This document shows, piece after piece, positions 8,408 to 16,433 of a stretch of DNA of 33,078 nucleotides. Below the pieces are notes generated by a model, which was given only the letters and a program-made list of their open reading frames with translations, searched no databases and was not told the origin of the DNA. Source of the DNA: an uncultured Myxococcales bacterium (GTDB lineage Bacteria > Myxococcota_A > UBA9042 > DTJE01); assembly GCA_903857665.1 (NCBI GenBank), contig CAIOFV010000108.1:1-33078 (forward strand), read 5' to 3'. The position numbers were made by a program, and so were the translations under genes. How positions within the stretch are numbered: position 1 is the stretch's first letter; each line of letters opens with the position of its first letter.

Positions 8408-9019
8408 ATGCGGTGCCCGTTCTGCGCGGAAGAAATCCAGGACGCCGCGATCGTCTGCCGGTTCTGCGGAGCCAACCGGGCCGACGGCGCGTGGAAGCCG
8501 GGAGCGCCGGCCTTCATGCGCGTGCCGCCGGCGCTGCCACCGAAGGCCCCCGAGGGGGCCGGCACGCTGCGCCTGGCGGGCGTGTTCTTCCTGGTGTCCG
8601 CGGGCATCGAGATCTACTCGATGAAGAGCGGCGTTCCGCTGGCCGGGGCCGTCCGCGAAGGATTCGTGGCCGCGACGTACCACGTGATCTTCACCGCGGT
8701 CTACCTGGCCATGGCCTTCGCGCTGATGCTGCTGCGCCCGTGGGGCTACCGGGTGTTCCTGGGCGGCACCGCGCTGTATGTCATCGACCGCCTGGTGTAC
8801 ATGCTGGACAAGGCGGCGATCCAGGCGTCGGTGGCGCAGATGTCCGGCGAGCTCGGCGACATGGCCGCCGGGCTGGAAGGCATGGGCGAGTTGCTGGACC
8901 CGGCGACCGCCATCCAGTTCGCGCGCCTGGAAGCCGCCGCGATGGTGGCCTGCTGGGTGGGCTTCGCGGCCTACGTCGTTGTGAAGCGCCGGCTGTTCCT
9001 GGCACCGCCGTCGGCCTGA
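8408..9019 (+). CDS. Zinc-ribbon membrane protein of unknown function
   Basis: A 203-residue protein that begins with a compact zinc ribbon, C3-X2-C6 and C17-X2-C20 (MRCPFCAEEIQDAAIVCRFC), then a Pro/Ala linker. After it come about four hydrophobic segments: near 60-75, 95-115, 118-135 and 180-198. A soluble Met/Gly/Glu-rich stretch lies between the third and fourth. This layout, with the ribbon in the cytoplasm ahead of a small membrane domain, is common in bacterial proteins without assigned function. The ATG at 8408 is chosen because the ribbon begins at once and gggga lies close upstream. It starts about 100 bp after the glycosidase stop and may be transcribed with it. Confidence 0.75.
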   Translation: MRCPFCAEEIQDAAIVCRFCGANRADGAWKPGAPAFMRVPPALPPKAPEGAGTLRLAGVFFLVSAGIEIYSMKSGVPLAGAVREGFVAATYHVIFTAVYLAMAFALMLLRPWGYRVFLGGTALYVIDRLVYMLDKAAIQASVAQMSGELGDMAAGLEGMGELLDPATAIQFARLEAAAMVACWVGFAAYVVVKRRLFLAPPSA

Positions 9020-9044
9020 CGCCGGGGCGTCCGCCGCCCTCCGA

Positions 9045-9221
9045 TCACGGAAGGATCTGGCGAATCCGCTCGTGGGTCGTTCGCCACGTGCAGTGGGCGC
9101 ACCGGCCCACCGGCAGCGCGTTCGGGCCCGTCGATCGGGGGCCTTCGGGACACGCGAACAGGATCTGTGCCGGTGCGCGGGTCGGATCCGCGAGGAACGC
9201 GGCCAGTTCGAACGCCAGCCG
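9045..9221 (-). other. In-frame continuation of the alpha/beta hydrolase beyond a TAG codon
   Basis: After the TAG at 9224-9222 the same frame stays open for 58 codons to a TGA at 9047-9045. It reads like protein. RLAFELAAFLADPTRAP fits the last helix that alpha/beta hydrolases have after the GHFPHL His motif. It is followed by a short tail with a C-X2-C-like pair (GRCAHCTW). A single change CAG to TAG would explain it. It may be decayed sequence, a readthrough extension or a sequencing error. Confidence 0.6.
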
Positions 9222-10130
9222 CTACGCTGCCAGAAGGTGCGGGAAGTGGCCCCCCTCGTGGAACATCGACAGCGTCGCCCCCTGGAACCGCTCCAGCGCC
9301 ATCCGGCCGTGGCTCGCCGGGATCACCGGGTCGTCGTCGCCCCAGAACACGGCAATCGGCGGGATCGAGTCGGCTGCGGCGACCTCGCGGCAGGTCTGGA
9401 CGTGCTGGCCGAATACGTCGATGACCCCGCGGACCATGCGGGCAAAGGCCATGCCGGTACCTGGCAGGCCGTTCACGCGGGCCAGTTCGTCGATCTCGGC
9501 GCGCTCCGGCGTCCCGAACCTGTGCGAGTCCGCGGTCATGGCCAGGCGCGTGCCGATGCGCATCGCGGCCGGCGTGCACAGGGCCTCGAGGATCGGGATG
9601 GCGGCAAGGCGAAGCCCCAGCATCACCTCGTGACCCAGCCCGCCCGCGGCCACCAGGGCCAGGCGATCGATGCGCCTGCGGTGGGTCAGCACCATCCACT
9701 GGGCCACGCCACCGCCGTATGAATGGCCGCAGAAATGCGCGCGGGGCAGGTCGATCGCCTGCATCCAGGCGTCGAGGACGTCGGCGAACCAGCCGAGGGT
9801 GTAGGGGGCGTCCGGACGGCCGGAAAGACCGTGGCCGGGCAGGTCCGGGATCACCACGCGGAACCGGTGGGCCAGCAGCGGAGCGACCCGTCGCCAGGTG
9901 CGGCCGGTGTCGCCGATCCCGTGCAGCAGCACCAGGGGCGGGCCCGAACCGGTTTCCGACCAGGCGACCTCGGTCCCGGCGGCGATGGTCACGTGCTGGA
10001 CGCCCAGGGGCGGAAGGCCGGCCTTCACGGAGGGGGCGGGCCGGACCCGGGCGAGGAGCGTATCGATGCCCAGGGCCTGGAACAGCCCGGTGTCCCCCAG
10101 CCGTACCACGCTGTCGCCGCGCGCCGCCAC
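9222..10130 (-). CDS. Alpha/beta hydrolase, apparently truncated by an in-frame stop
   Basis: A 302-residue alpha/beta-hydrolase-fold enzyme, probably a cytosolic esterase or C-C hydrolase. The oxyanion region is LLHGIG, the nucleophile is S137 in GHSYGG, the acid is likely D267 in GDDDPVIP and the base is H295 in EGGHFPHL. The protein stops only seven residues after that His, where relatives carry one more helix. That helix is encoded in frame after the TAG (see 9045-9221). All catalytic residues remain, so the short form might still fold, but loss of the last helix usually destabilises this fold. The GTG at 10130 is chosen for ggagg eight bases upstream; an earlier TTG at 10181 lacks a ribosome site. 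The gene follows the lipid kinase with a 103-bp gap. Confidence 0.8.
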   Translation of the reverse strand: MAARGDSVVRLGDTGLFQALGIDTLLARVRPAPSVKAGLPPLGVQHVTIAAGTEVAWSETGSGPPLVLLHGIGDTGRTWRRVAPLLAHRFRVVIPDLPGHGLSGRPDAPYTLGWFADVLDAWMQAIDLPRAHFCGHSYGGGVAQWMVLTHRRRIDRLALVAAGGLGHEVMLGLRLAAIPILEALCTPAAMRIGTRLAMTADSHRFGTPERAEIDELARVNGLPGTGMAFARMVRGVIDVFGQHVQTCREVAAADSIPPIAVFWGDDDPVIPASHGRMALERFQGATLSMFHEGGHFPHLLAA

Positions 10131-10233
10131 GGGATTTTCCTCCGCCACTCCGAATCTTGGCCTTTTCGTCGTGCGGGGCAAGGGAATGGTGGCGGCGACC
10201 AGCGGGAATCAGGGGCGGACGGTGTCGGGTGGG

Positions 10234-11277
10234 TCAGGTGACCCGGGGGATGCGGACCACGGGACCCGGTTGGACGAACAGGTGGTCAAGCCCCGGGAAG
10301 GTCTCGCCGTCGATCACGGGATCGAGCACCTCGCAGTACCGGGCCCGAACGTCCAGGCACTCGCCCGGGAACTCGTGCCAGGTCCCGCCCGGTACCGGGC
10401 GGCCCGCGACCAGCCACATCCACTTCCAGGAGATCTCGGCCGGGCTCATCGCCCCGGCGACCAGGTGCAGCTTGCCCGGGAGGCCGGCGAAGGGGAACAG
10501 TTTCATCGTGCCGAAGTCCACGTCCACCGAGCCGACGTGCAGCCCCTGGTAGGTTTCGTACGGCAGGGCGGTGCCGTCGGCGATGACATGCGCCCGGGTG
10601 CCGGACATCAGGTGCCGTCCGTGGTCCTTCCAGCGCTCCAGCCAGGGGAACCCGCGATACGGCACGTAGGTCATCAGGTGGCCCGTCCCGGCCTTCAGCG
10701 CGATCTGGATGATGGTCCAGGGGTTCGGGTTCGACGACTGGTAGTACTGCTCGAAGAACTTCTGCCCGACGCCGCCGATCGCCGTCGCGAATCCCAGTCG
10801 TCGGAACCCCAGGGTCCCTTCCGGGTCGCCGATCCGGTGGCCGACCACCTCCAGCGTGGGCAGGTCGGCGGTCGGGAATTCGCGGCCGGCACGGACGGCA
10901 TCGACCAGCGTTCGGATGATCCGGCTGGAGTGGTTGCGGATGCCGGCCTTGCGGGCGACGAAGTCGATGGTGCCGCCGTTTGCCGGCACGAGCAGGACAG
11001 GGAAGGGCGTCTTCCGGTCCCACTGCCCGCGTTCCTCGAGGATCGCCGCCCCTTCGTTGATCAGCCAGTTCAAGGTGCCGTCGCCGCCGTCGGCCACCCA
11101 GTAGCGGCATCCGGCGTCCAGGAACTCCTCGAGCACCGGGCGGATCTCGTCGAGGCTGGAGGTGGCACGCACCAGCACGTCGTCGCCCAGCGAGTCCCGG
11201 AGGCGCTCGATGCGCGCGGTGCTCGCCCGGTTCCGCCTGGACTTCAGGTTCGTGATGATCCCGATGCTTGCGGCCAC
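10234..11277 (-). CDS. Diacylglycerol-kinase-family lipid kinase
   Basis: A 347-residue member of the DAGK/sphingosine-kinase family, which phosphorylates a lipid hydroxyl with ATP. The nucleotide-binding glycine-rich signature is DGGDGT at 63-68, followed by a second motif PANGGTIDF where canonical members have GTxND. That change suggests altered nucleotide or substrate handling. The C-terminal beta-rich domain (about 120-347) contains a Trp/Pro-rich stretch and lacks membrane segments, so it would act at the membrane surface. The GTG start lies behind gggga and continues into the typical first strand (IGIITN). The substrate (diacylglycerol, undecaprenol or another lipid) is unknown. It is upstream of, and co-directional with, the hydrolase at 9222-10130. 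Confidence 0.82.
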   Translation of the reverse strand: MAASIGIITNLKSRRNRASTARIERLRDSLGDDVLVRATSSLDEIRPVLEEFLDAGCRYWVADGGDGTLNWLINEGAAILEERGQWDRKTPFPVLLVPANGGTIDFVARKAGIRNHSSRIIRTLVDAVRAGREFPTADLPTLEVVGHRIGDPEGTLGFRRLGFATAIGGVGQKFFEQYYQSSNPNPWTIIQIALKAGTGHLMTYVPYRGFPWLERWKDHGRHLMSGTRAHVIADGTALPYETYQGLHVGSVDVDFGTMKLFPFAGLPGKLHLVAGAMSPAEISWKWMWLVAGRPVPGGTWHEFPGECLDVRARYCEVLDPVIDGETFPGLDHLFVQPGPVVRIPRVT

Positions 11278-11476
11278 GTCATCTCCCCGCGAACGCGGCG
11301 ATCTATCGCAGACGGCCGGCCGGGACGCAAGCCCAATCGCGAAACCAGGGTCCCGTTCGGGCCGTCCGGTCGCGGCCTGTCTGGCCGGACGCTGGCCCCC
11401 TGCTGGTCGGGAGCGGTCGGCATTCGCGTGCAGCCCGGGCAGGAATTGCGTAAGATGCCCCCCCAACGAGGGAATG

Positions 11477-13372
11477 ATGGACAGCCTGCCGGGGGAAGGG
11501 TTGCCGGGGACGGGCCGCTCGGGGCGGGACCCGGGAAGGTTTGCCGGCGCGATCGCATTCGGGGTGATCCTGTGCGTCTACGCGGCGATGTTCCCCGTGC
11601 CGAAGGGCGATCGCGTGGAAGGCGACGGGTTCTACACGTGGCTGTTCGCGCGCTCGATCGCGCTGGACGGGGACCTGGACCTGGCCAACGACTACCGGAT
11701 CTGCGGTGATCCCTGGGGCCAGGGGAACGACGAGGGTGGCGGTCGGCCCGCGAACCCGTTCTACCTAGGCCCGGCCCTCCTGTGGGCGCCAGTGCTGGCC
11801 GTGGTGATGGAAATCCAGTCGCTTCCCGAGGATGCCCCGGTGCGGTCGAAGGAGGCCTGCGCGGGGCCCTGGGCGAACACCACGCTGATGTTGACGCCCC
11901 TGATCGCGGCCCTGACCGCGCTGCTGGGCTACCTGCTTGCCCGCCGGTGGAGCGGGCCCTGGACGTCGGCCGCGGCGATGCTGGTCGTTGGACTGGGCGG
12001 GCCCCTGATGCACTGGGGGGCGATGGTCGTCCAGTACTCGCACGCCTACGCGGCGTTCGGGGTCGCGCTGGGCGTCCTGGCCTGGGTGCGGGCGGTCGAG
12101 GCGCCCCTGATCCGGAAGCGCTGGCTGCTCGCCGGCATGGGGATCGGGGTCGCGGCCGTGATGCGCAGCCAGGAGATGCTGCTCCTGATGGCTCCTGCCA
12201 TCACGTTGGCGCTGCGACTGGGGCAGGATCTGCGGGCGCGGCGAAACCCGCTGCCGACCCTCGTGGCCGGCGGGCTGGTCCTGGCGGGGTTCGCATCGGT
12301 GTTCTCGATCCAGATCCTGTCCAACGTCACCCTGTATGGCAAGCCGTGGGTGATCCCCCAGGGGGCGCTGTATCTGCAACTGGCCCATGCCCATCCCTTC
12401 CTGACGCTCTTCGCGGCACGGAACGGCATGCTGTCCTGGCACCCTCTGTTGTGGCTCGGCGTCATCGGGATCGGGGTCATGATCGCCCGGCGTTCCAGCC
12501 GCGTGCTGGGGATTGCCCTCTGGATCCCGCTCGCGATCGATGTGTACGTCAACTCGGCCGCGATCGACTGGCATGGCGCTGCCTCGTTCGGCGCTCGCCG
12601 GCTGGTGGCCCTGGCGGCGCCGCTGATCGCCACGACGGCCTTGTGCCTGGGCGCGCTGTGGCGCTGGCTGTCCGTGAGCCGGTTGCGGCTGGGTCTGTTC
12701 GCTGCGGCCGGATGGCTGATCCCGTGGATCGTCATCGGCATGGGCATGTCGATCGCCAACATCGAGGGAGAGATCCCGTTCGACAAGGCGGTCGCGATGC
12801 CCGAACTGTATTCGACCGGCGTGAGGAGGGCCCTCCGGAGCGTGCACGACGCGGTGGGGAATCCGGCGAGCTGGCCGGCGTCGGTGCCGTTTTCGCTGCG
12901 GTATGGAGTCGCGCCTCGCATCTTCGACCGGTTCTCGGGCGGAGGGATGTTCCGGCATACGTACCGGCCGGTCCAACTGGGCGGGCCGAACGTGATCGAC
13001 TTCCGGGCCCGGGCGGTGGAGGACCTCCTGGTGGAGGGACTCTCGTACCAGGCCGACGGGGTCCACGTGCAAGCAGGCGTGCCGGGGCGGTTCCTGGTGG
13101 AACTGGAGTGGCCCTTCGTCACGCACGTCGCCGTCACCGCGAAATCGGCATCCGGTGGCCCGGCGGGCCTGAGCGTCGTCAGCGGCTCGCTGCTGGGCGG
13201 CCAGGTGGCGGGGACGATCGTGCTCCCTCCGGGGGGCGGGACGGTCGAATTCGCGGTGCCGGAAGGCGCGTTCGATTCGGGCGTCAACGAGATCGTGGTC
13301 GCATCCGAAGAGGACGTCGTGCTGGAATCCTGGAAGTGGATCGACCGGGGCACCTACGATACAAGCCTGTAG
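11477..13372 (+). CDS. Multi-pass membrane protein, GT-C glycosyltransferase-like
   Basis: A 631-residue membrane protein with roughly ten hydrophobic helices between residues 20 and 445, followed by a soluble beta-rich domain of about 160 residues. The first external loop reads GDGFYTWLFARSIALDGDLDL. Its acidic residues and the DGDLDL pattern recall the catalytic loop of GT-C enzymes (GT39/GT83-like) that transfer sugars from lipid-linked donors. This is a family-level inference, and no donor or acceptor can be named. Two adjacent ATGs exist at 11474 and 11477; the second has better spacing from gaggg. The gene is divergent from the lipid kinase (about 200 bp apart, no clear promoter seen) and converges on the DUF1854 gene with a 36-bp gap. 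Confidence 0.68.
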   Translation: MDSLPGEGLPGTGRSGRDPGRFAGAIAFGVILCVYAAMFPVPKGDRVEGDGFYTWLFARSIALDGDLDLANDYRICGDPWGQGNDEGGGRPANPFYLGPALLWAPVLAVVMEIQSLPEDAPVRSKEACAGPWANTTLMLTPLIAALTALLGYLLARRWSGPWTSAAAMLVVGLGGPLMHWGAMVVQYSHAYAAFGVALGVLAWVRAVEAPLIRKRWLLAGMGIGVAAVMRSQEMLLLMAPAITLALRLGQDLRARRNPLPTLVAGGLVLAGFASVFSIQILSNVTLYGKPWVIPQGALYLQLAHAHPFLTLFAARNGMLSWHPLLWLGVIGIGVMIARRSSRVLGIALWIPLAIDVYVNSAAIDWHGAASFGARRLVALAAPLIATTALCLGALWRWLSVSRLRLGLFAAAGWLIPWIVIGMGMSIANIEGEIPFDKAVAMPELYSTGVRRALRSVHDAVGNPASWPASVPFSLRYGVAPRIFDRFSGGGMFRHTYRPVQLGGPNVIDFRARAVEDLLVEGLSYQADGVHVQAGVPGRFLVELEWPFVTHVAVTAKSASGGPAGLSVVSGSLLGGQVAGTIVLPPGGGTVEFAVPEGAFDSGVNEIVVASEEDVVLESWKWIDRGTYDTSL

Positions 13373-13408
13373 ATCGCCCGCATCCGCGCGAGCCTGCCCG
13401 GCGCACCC

Positions 13409-13900
13409 CTACAGGTATCGTTTCAGCAGATTGCTTCCATGGGCGTCCAGGCTGCCCGAATCCGGCACGCGGTACCGCACGCCGTCGGCGTCGGTGATCA
13501 GCACGCCGCGGGTTCCCAGTCGCCGCACGTGATCCTCGCTGGTCAGCACGAAGCGGGACTCGCCACGGTCCGTCAGTACGCGCCAGGTGGTAGGCTCGGA
13601 CCCCTGCGAGATGTCCAGGATGCGCACGATGATCGGGATGAACTCGCGGCGGGCCAGTTCCTGTTCGATGAGGGCCCGGACGTCGGGCCGCAGGTCTGCG
13701 AGGTCCGCGATGCAGGCCACCTCGTGGCCCTGCTCGTCGCACAGGGACACGCGCTCGGACGGCGATGTGAACGGGAAGCACCTCACCGGCGCCACGTCCA
13801 CCACGGGGGCGGCGCCCGGCATCTGCAGGACCAGCCGACCGAAGGCATCGACGTGCAGCGCGATGGTTGCCGCATCCGTCGAGTTCAGATCCGTGGGCAC
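13409..13900 (-). CDS. DUF1854 protein associated with cyanophycin metabolism
   Basis: A 163-residue soluble protein that I recognise as the DUF1854 family, which in other bacteria is found beside cyanophycin synthetases and an ABC transporter. It has no signal sequence or membrane helix. The family's function is not established. The C-terminus (RRLGTRGVLITDADGVRYRV) resembles a small barrel that could bind a ligand or the polymer. It starts at a GTG with aaggag seven bases upstream and lies 76 bp after the ABC transporter on the same strand, so the two are probably one operon. The gap between them carries the 14-bp-spaced repeats at 13918-13966. Confidence 0.82.
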   Translation of the reverse strand: MPTDLNSTDAATIALHVDAFGRLVLQMPGAAPVVDVAPVRCFPFTSPSERVSLCDEQGHEVACIADLADLRPDVRALIEQELARREFIPIIVRILDISQGSEPTTWRVLTDRGESRFVLTSEDHVRRLGTRGVLITDADGVRYRVPDSGSLDAHGSNLLKRYL

Positions 13901-13917
13901 GGCGACACTCCTTCTGC

Positions 13918-13966
13918 GACCGGTTCAACAGGACCGGTCGGGGGGGACCGGTACAGGCGGACCGGT
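13918..13966. repeat. Four GACCGGT motifs at exact 14-bp spacing
   Basis: GACCGGT occurs at 13918, 13932, 13946 and 13960, always 14 bp apart, with diverged bases between. Each contains the palindrome ACCGGT. The array fills the 76-bp gap between the ABC transporter stop and the DUF1854 start. It could be a set of regulator sites, an RNA element between the genes, or a decaying minisatellite. Confidence 0.65.
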
Positions 13967-13976
13967 CCAGGGCACC

Positions 13977-16307
13977 CTAGGCAGGAACCGGCGCCCCCGG
14001 CACCCCCGGCACCCCCGGGGCGTCGGGATCGGGCTGCTCGTTTTCGCGATGCGACTGGGCCTCGTACAGGCTGCGGTACAGGCCGTCCGCCGCCAGCAGT
14101 TGGTCGTGGCTGCCGATCTCGACGATGCGCCCGCCGTCCAGCACCACGATCCGATCCGCGTTGCGCAGCGTGCTGAGGCGATGCGCGATGGCCAGCGTGG
14201 TGCGCCCGCGGACCAGGTTGTCCAGGGCCTCCTGGATCTGCAGTTCCGTCTGCGTGTCCACCGATGACGTGGCCTCGTCCAGGATCAGCAGGCGCGGGTC
14301 GATCAGCAGCGCGCGGGCGATGCTGATCCGCTGGCGCTCGCCACCCGACAGGGTCTGGCCGCGTTCGCCGACGATGCTGTCGTAGCCGTCGGGCAGTTGC
14401 AGGATGAATTCGTGGGCGCGCGCCGCGCGGGCGGCGGCGATGATTTCGTCGCGCGACGCCTCGGGCCGGCCGTACGCCACGTTCTCGGCGATGGTCCCGT
14501 AGAACAGGAACGGGTCCTGCAGCACGATGCCGATGTTGCGCCGGTAGTCCAGCGTCGGGAACGACCGGATGTCCGTGCCGTCCACCAGGATCATGCCGTC
14601 GGTGACGTCGTAGAACCGGCAGATCAGGTTCAGCAGCGTGGTCTTGCCGGCGCCTGTGGGGCCGACCACGCCGACCATCTCGCCGGGCCGGATGACCAGG
14701 CTGATGTCGTCCAGGATGCGGCGGTTGCCGAAGCGGAAGCCGACGTTGCGCAATTCGACCTCGCCCCGCAGGCGTCCCGGGGACACCGGGTTGGCCGGCT
14801 CGGCGACGCTGGGCGCGCGATCCAGCACTTCGAAGATGCGCTGGGCGCTGGCCGCGGCGCGCTGCGTGCTGCCGGCCATCCGGGTCATGGATTCCAGCCG
14901 GCCGTAGAACCGCGCGATGTAGGCCAGGAACGCGGTCAGGACGCCGACGGTGATCCGCTGGTCGTACACGCGCCAGGCGCCGAAGGCCCAGGCCACAACC
15001 AGCCCCATCTGGTTCAGCATCGCGACCATGGGCCAGAAGAAGGTCCACACGCGGTTGACGCGGTCGTTGGCGGCCACGATGCGGGAATTGGCGGCCTTGA
15101 AGCGCTCGACCTCGCGGCGCTCCTGCGCGAAGGCCTTCACGACCCGGACGCCGGGAATGGTGTCGGAAAGGATCGAGGTCATGTCGTCCCAGGCGCGATA
15201 GCCCCGGGCGAACCCCTCGGTCAGCCGGGAGCGGGTCACGTAGGTCAGCCACGCGACGCCCGGGAAGGTGCACAGCGTCGCAGCGGCCAGCAGGGGATCC
15301 ATGTAGAACAGCATCGACGCGGTTCCGACGATCATCAGCGCGTCGGCCGTGAAATCGGTCAGCGTGTCGGAAAGGAAATAGCAGATGCGGTCCGAGTCGG
15401 TGCTGATCCGCGTCACCAGGTCGCCGGTGCGCTTGGCGCTGAAGTAGTCCAGCGACAGCGAGTGGACGTGGGCGTACGTCGTGTTCCTGAGGTCGGCGCT
15501 GATCCGCTCGGACAGGCGGGCCAGCACCCACCCCTGGCCCCACCCCAGTCCCCAGGCAGCAAGCCCGGATCCGACCATCCCGAGCAGGTACCACGGCACC
15601 ATCGAGAAGGGTTCCTTCGCCGCCTCGCGCAGGGCCTCCAGGCGGGCCTCCTTGAACACCTCGCCGGTGGCGGGATCGTCGCGGGCGATCTTCACCTGTT
15701 CCTGGTAGGGCGCCATGATGTCATCGACGAGCGGCCAGGTGAGCAGGGGTGGGATCAGCCCCGCCGCGGTCGATGTCAGGGTCAGGCAGAGTCCCAGGAA
15801 CAGCCAGGCCATGTGGGGCCGTGCGAAGCGAAGCAGGCGGAACAGCGTGCCGACGCGCGGGGTGGCTTCCTGCTGGACCGTTTCGGGAACGTCCGATTCG
15901 GCGTCCGGGCTGGCCGTGGCCGAAAGGAGACGCCGGCCGGCCTTCAGCCGGTCGAACGCGTCGATGACCGCCGCGACCCCCTTGGCCCGGCCGATCGTGT
16001 AGTGCCAGCGGCCCAGCAGGCCGTCGGTCCCCAGCGCTTCCAGGGTGCCCAGGCCGCCTCGATCGTGGGTTGCCAGGCTGGCGACCCGATCCAGGGGCCA
16101 CGCCGTGGAACCGGCGCCGGAGGCCCGGTCCTCCAGGGCGATCAGGCGGTGGTCGGTGATGGCGACGAGGCCTTCGCAGAACGCCTGCGAACAATCGAGG
16201 TCGAGCCGGAAGGACGCCAGGAGCCGCTCGTCCGGCTCGAGGTGCGTGCCGAGGGCATCCTGCAGCGATTGCGGGCCATGGCTGCGACGGTCGAAAGTGT
16301 CGTTCAA
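13977..16307 (-). CDS. ABC exporter with PH-like N-terminal domain (cyanophycin-associated)
   Basis: A 776-residue type I ABC half-transporter. Residues about 15-125 form a soluble domain resembling bacterial PH domains (LVAITDHRLIALED pattern). The six-helix exporter domain follows (about 165-480), then the ATPase with Walker A GPTGAGKTT (K555), signature LSGGE (S654), Walker B LLILDEA (D677, E678) and AIAHR as H-loop. It should dimerise. The C-terminus is a Pro-Gly-Val repeat tail. This architecture beside DUF1854 and cyanophycin synthetase genes matches the cyanophycin-metabolism-associated ABC transporters; the cargo is unknown. The start is ambiguous. TTG at 16307 has aggag ten bases upstream, while GTG at 16316 has it only one base away. 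Confidence 0.87.
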   Translation of the reverse strand: MNDTFDRRSHGPQSLQDALGTHLEPDERLLASFRLDLDCSQAFCEGLVAITDHRLIALEDRASGAGSTAWPLDRVASLATHDRGGLGTLEALGTDGLLGRWHYTIGRAKGVAAVIDAFDRLKAGRRLLSATASPDAESDVPETVQQEATPRVGTLFRLLRFARPHMAWLFLGLCLTLTSTAAGLIPPLLTWPLVDDIMAPYQEQVKIARDDPATGEVFKEARLEALREAAKEPFSMVPWYLLGMVGSGLAAWGLGWGQGWVLARLSERISADLRNTTYAHVHSLSLDYFSAKRTGDLVTRISTDSDRICYFLSDTLTDFTADALMIVGTASMLFYMDPLLAAATLCTFPGVAWLTYVTRSRLTEGFARGYRAWDDMTSILSDTIPGVRVVKAFAQERREVERFKAANSRIVAANDRVNRVWTFFWPMVAMLNQMGLVVAWAFGAWRVYDQRITVGVLTAFLAYIARFYGRLESMTRMAGSTQRAAASAQRIFEVLDRAPSVAEPANPVSPGRLRGEVELRNVGFRFGNRRILDDISLVIRPGEMVGVVGPTGAGKTTLLNLICRFYDVTDGMILVDGTDIRSFPTLDYRRNIGIVLQDPFLFYGTIAENVAYGRPEASRDEIIAAARAARAHEFILQLPDGYDSIVGERGQTLSGGERQRISIARALLIDPRLLILDEATSSVDTQTELQIQEALDNLVRGRTTLAIAHRLSTLRNADRIVVLDGGRIVEIGSHDQLLAADGLYRSLYEAQSHRENEQPDPDAPGVPGVPGAPVPA

Positions 16308-16334
16308 GCGGTCCACACTCCTGCCGTGACGGAG

Positions 16335-16363
16335 TTTACTTCCACCGGGGCCGTGAGTAAAAT
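16335..16363 (+). promoter_or_regulatory. Candidate sigma70 promoter for the cyanophycin synthetase operon
   Basis: TTTACT at 16335-16340 and TAAAAT at 16358-16363 are separated by exactly 17 bp, in an unusually A/T-rich patch of the 126-bp divergent gap. Start of transcription would be near 16370, about 64 nt before the first synthetase start. The leftward promoter for the ABC transporter must overlap this region but was not resolved. Confidence 0.55.
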
Positions 16364-16365
16364 CC

Positions 16366-16399
16366 CGCCGCGCCCGCCATCTTGGCTTTGGGCGCGGCG
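16366..16399 (+). promoter_or_regulatory. Strong hairpin in the leader of the cyanophycin synthetase operon
   Basis: A perfect 10-bp inverted repeat (cgccgcgccc at 16366-16375, gggcgcggcg at 16390-16399) flanks a second 4-bp stem (gcca at 16376-16379, tggc at 16383-16386). It begins at the predicted transcription start. As DNA it could be an operator palindrome; as RNA it would make a stable 5' cap-like stem. No T-run follows in the plus direction, so it is not a classical terminator. Confidence 0.6.
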
Positions 16400-16433
16400 C
16401 CGCCGGACCGAACCCTTCATGCCGAAGGAAACC

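Noticed and set aside
9222..9224. Global reassignment of TAG to an amino acid
   Set aside because: TAG terminates several ordinary genes in the window at sensible ends, so only a local event explains the hydrolase.
13980..14020. Ggcacccc-type tandem repeat as a separate DNA element
   Set aside because: It encodes the Pro-Gly-Val tail of the ABC transporter and has a 9-base, in-frame period.
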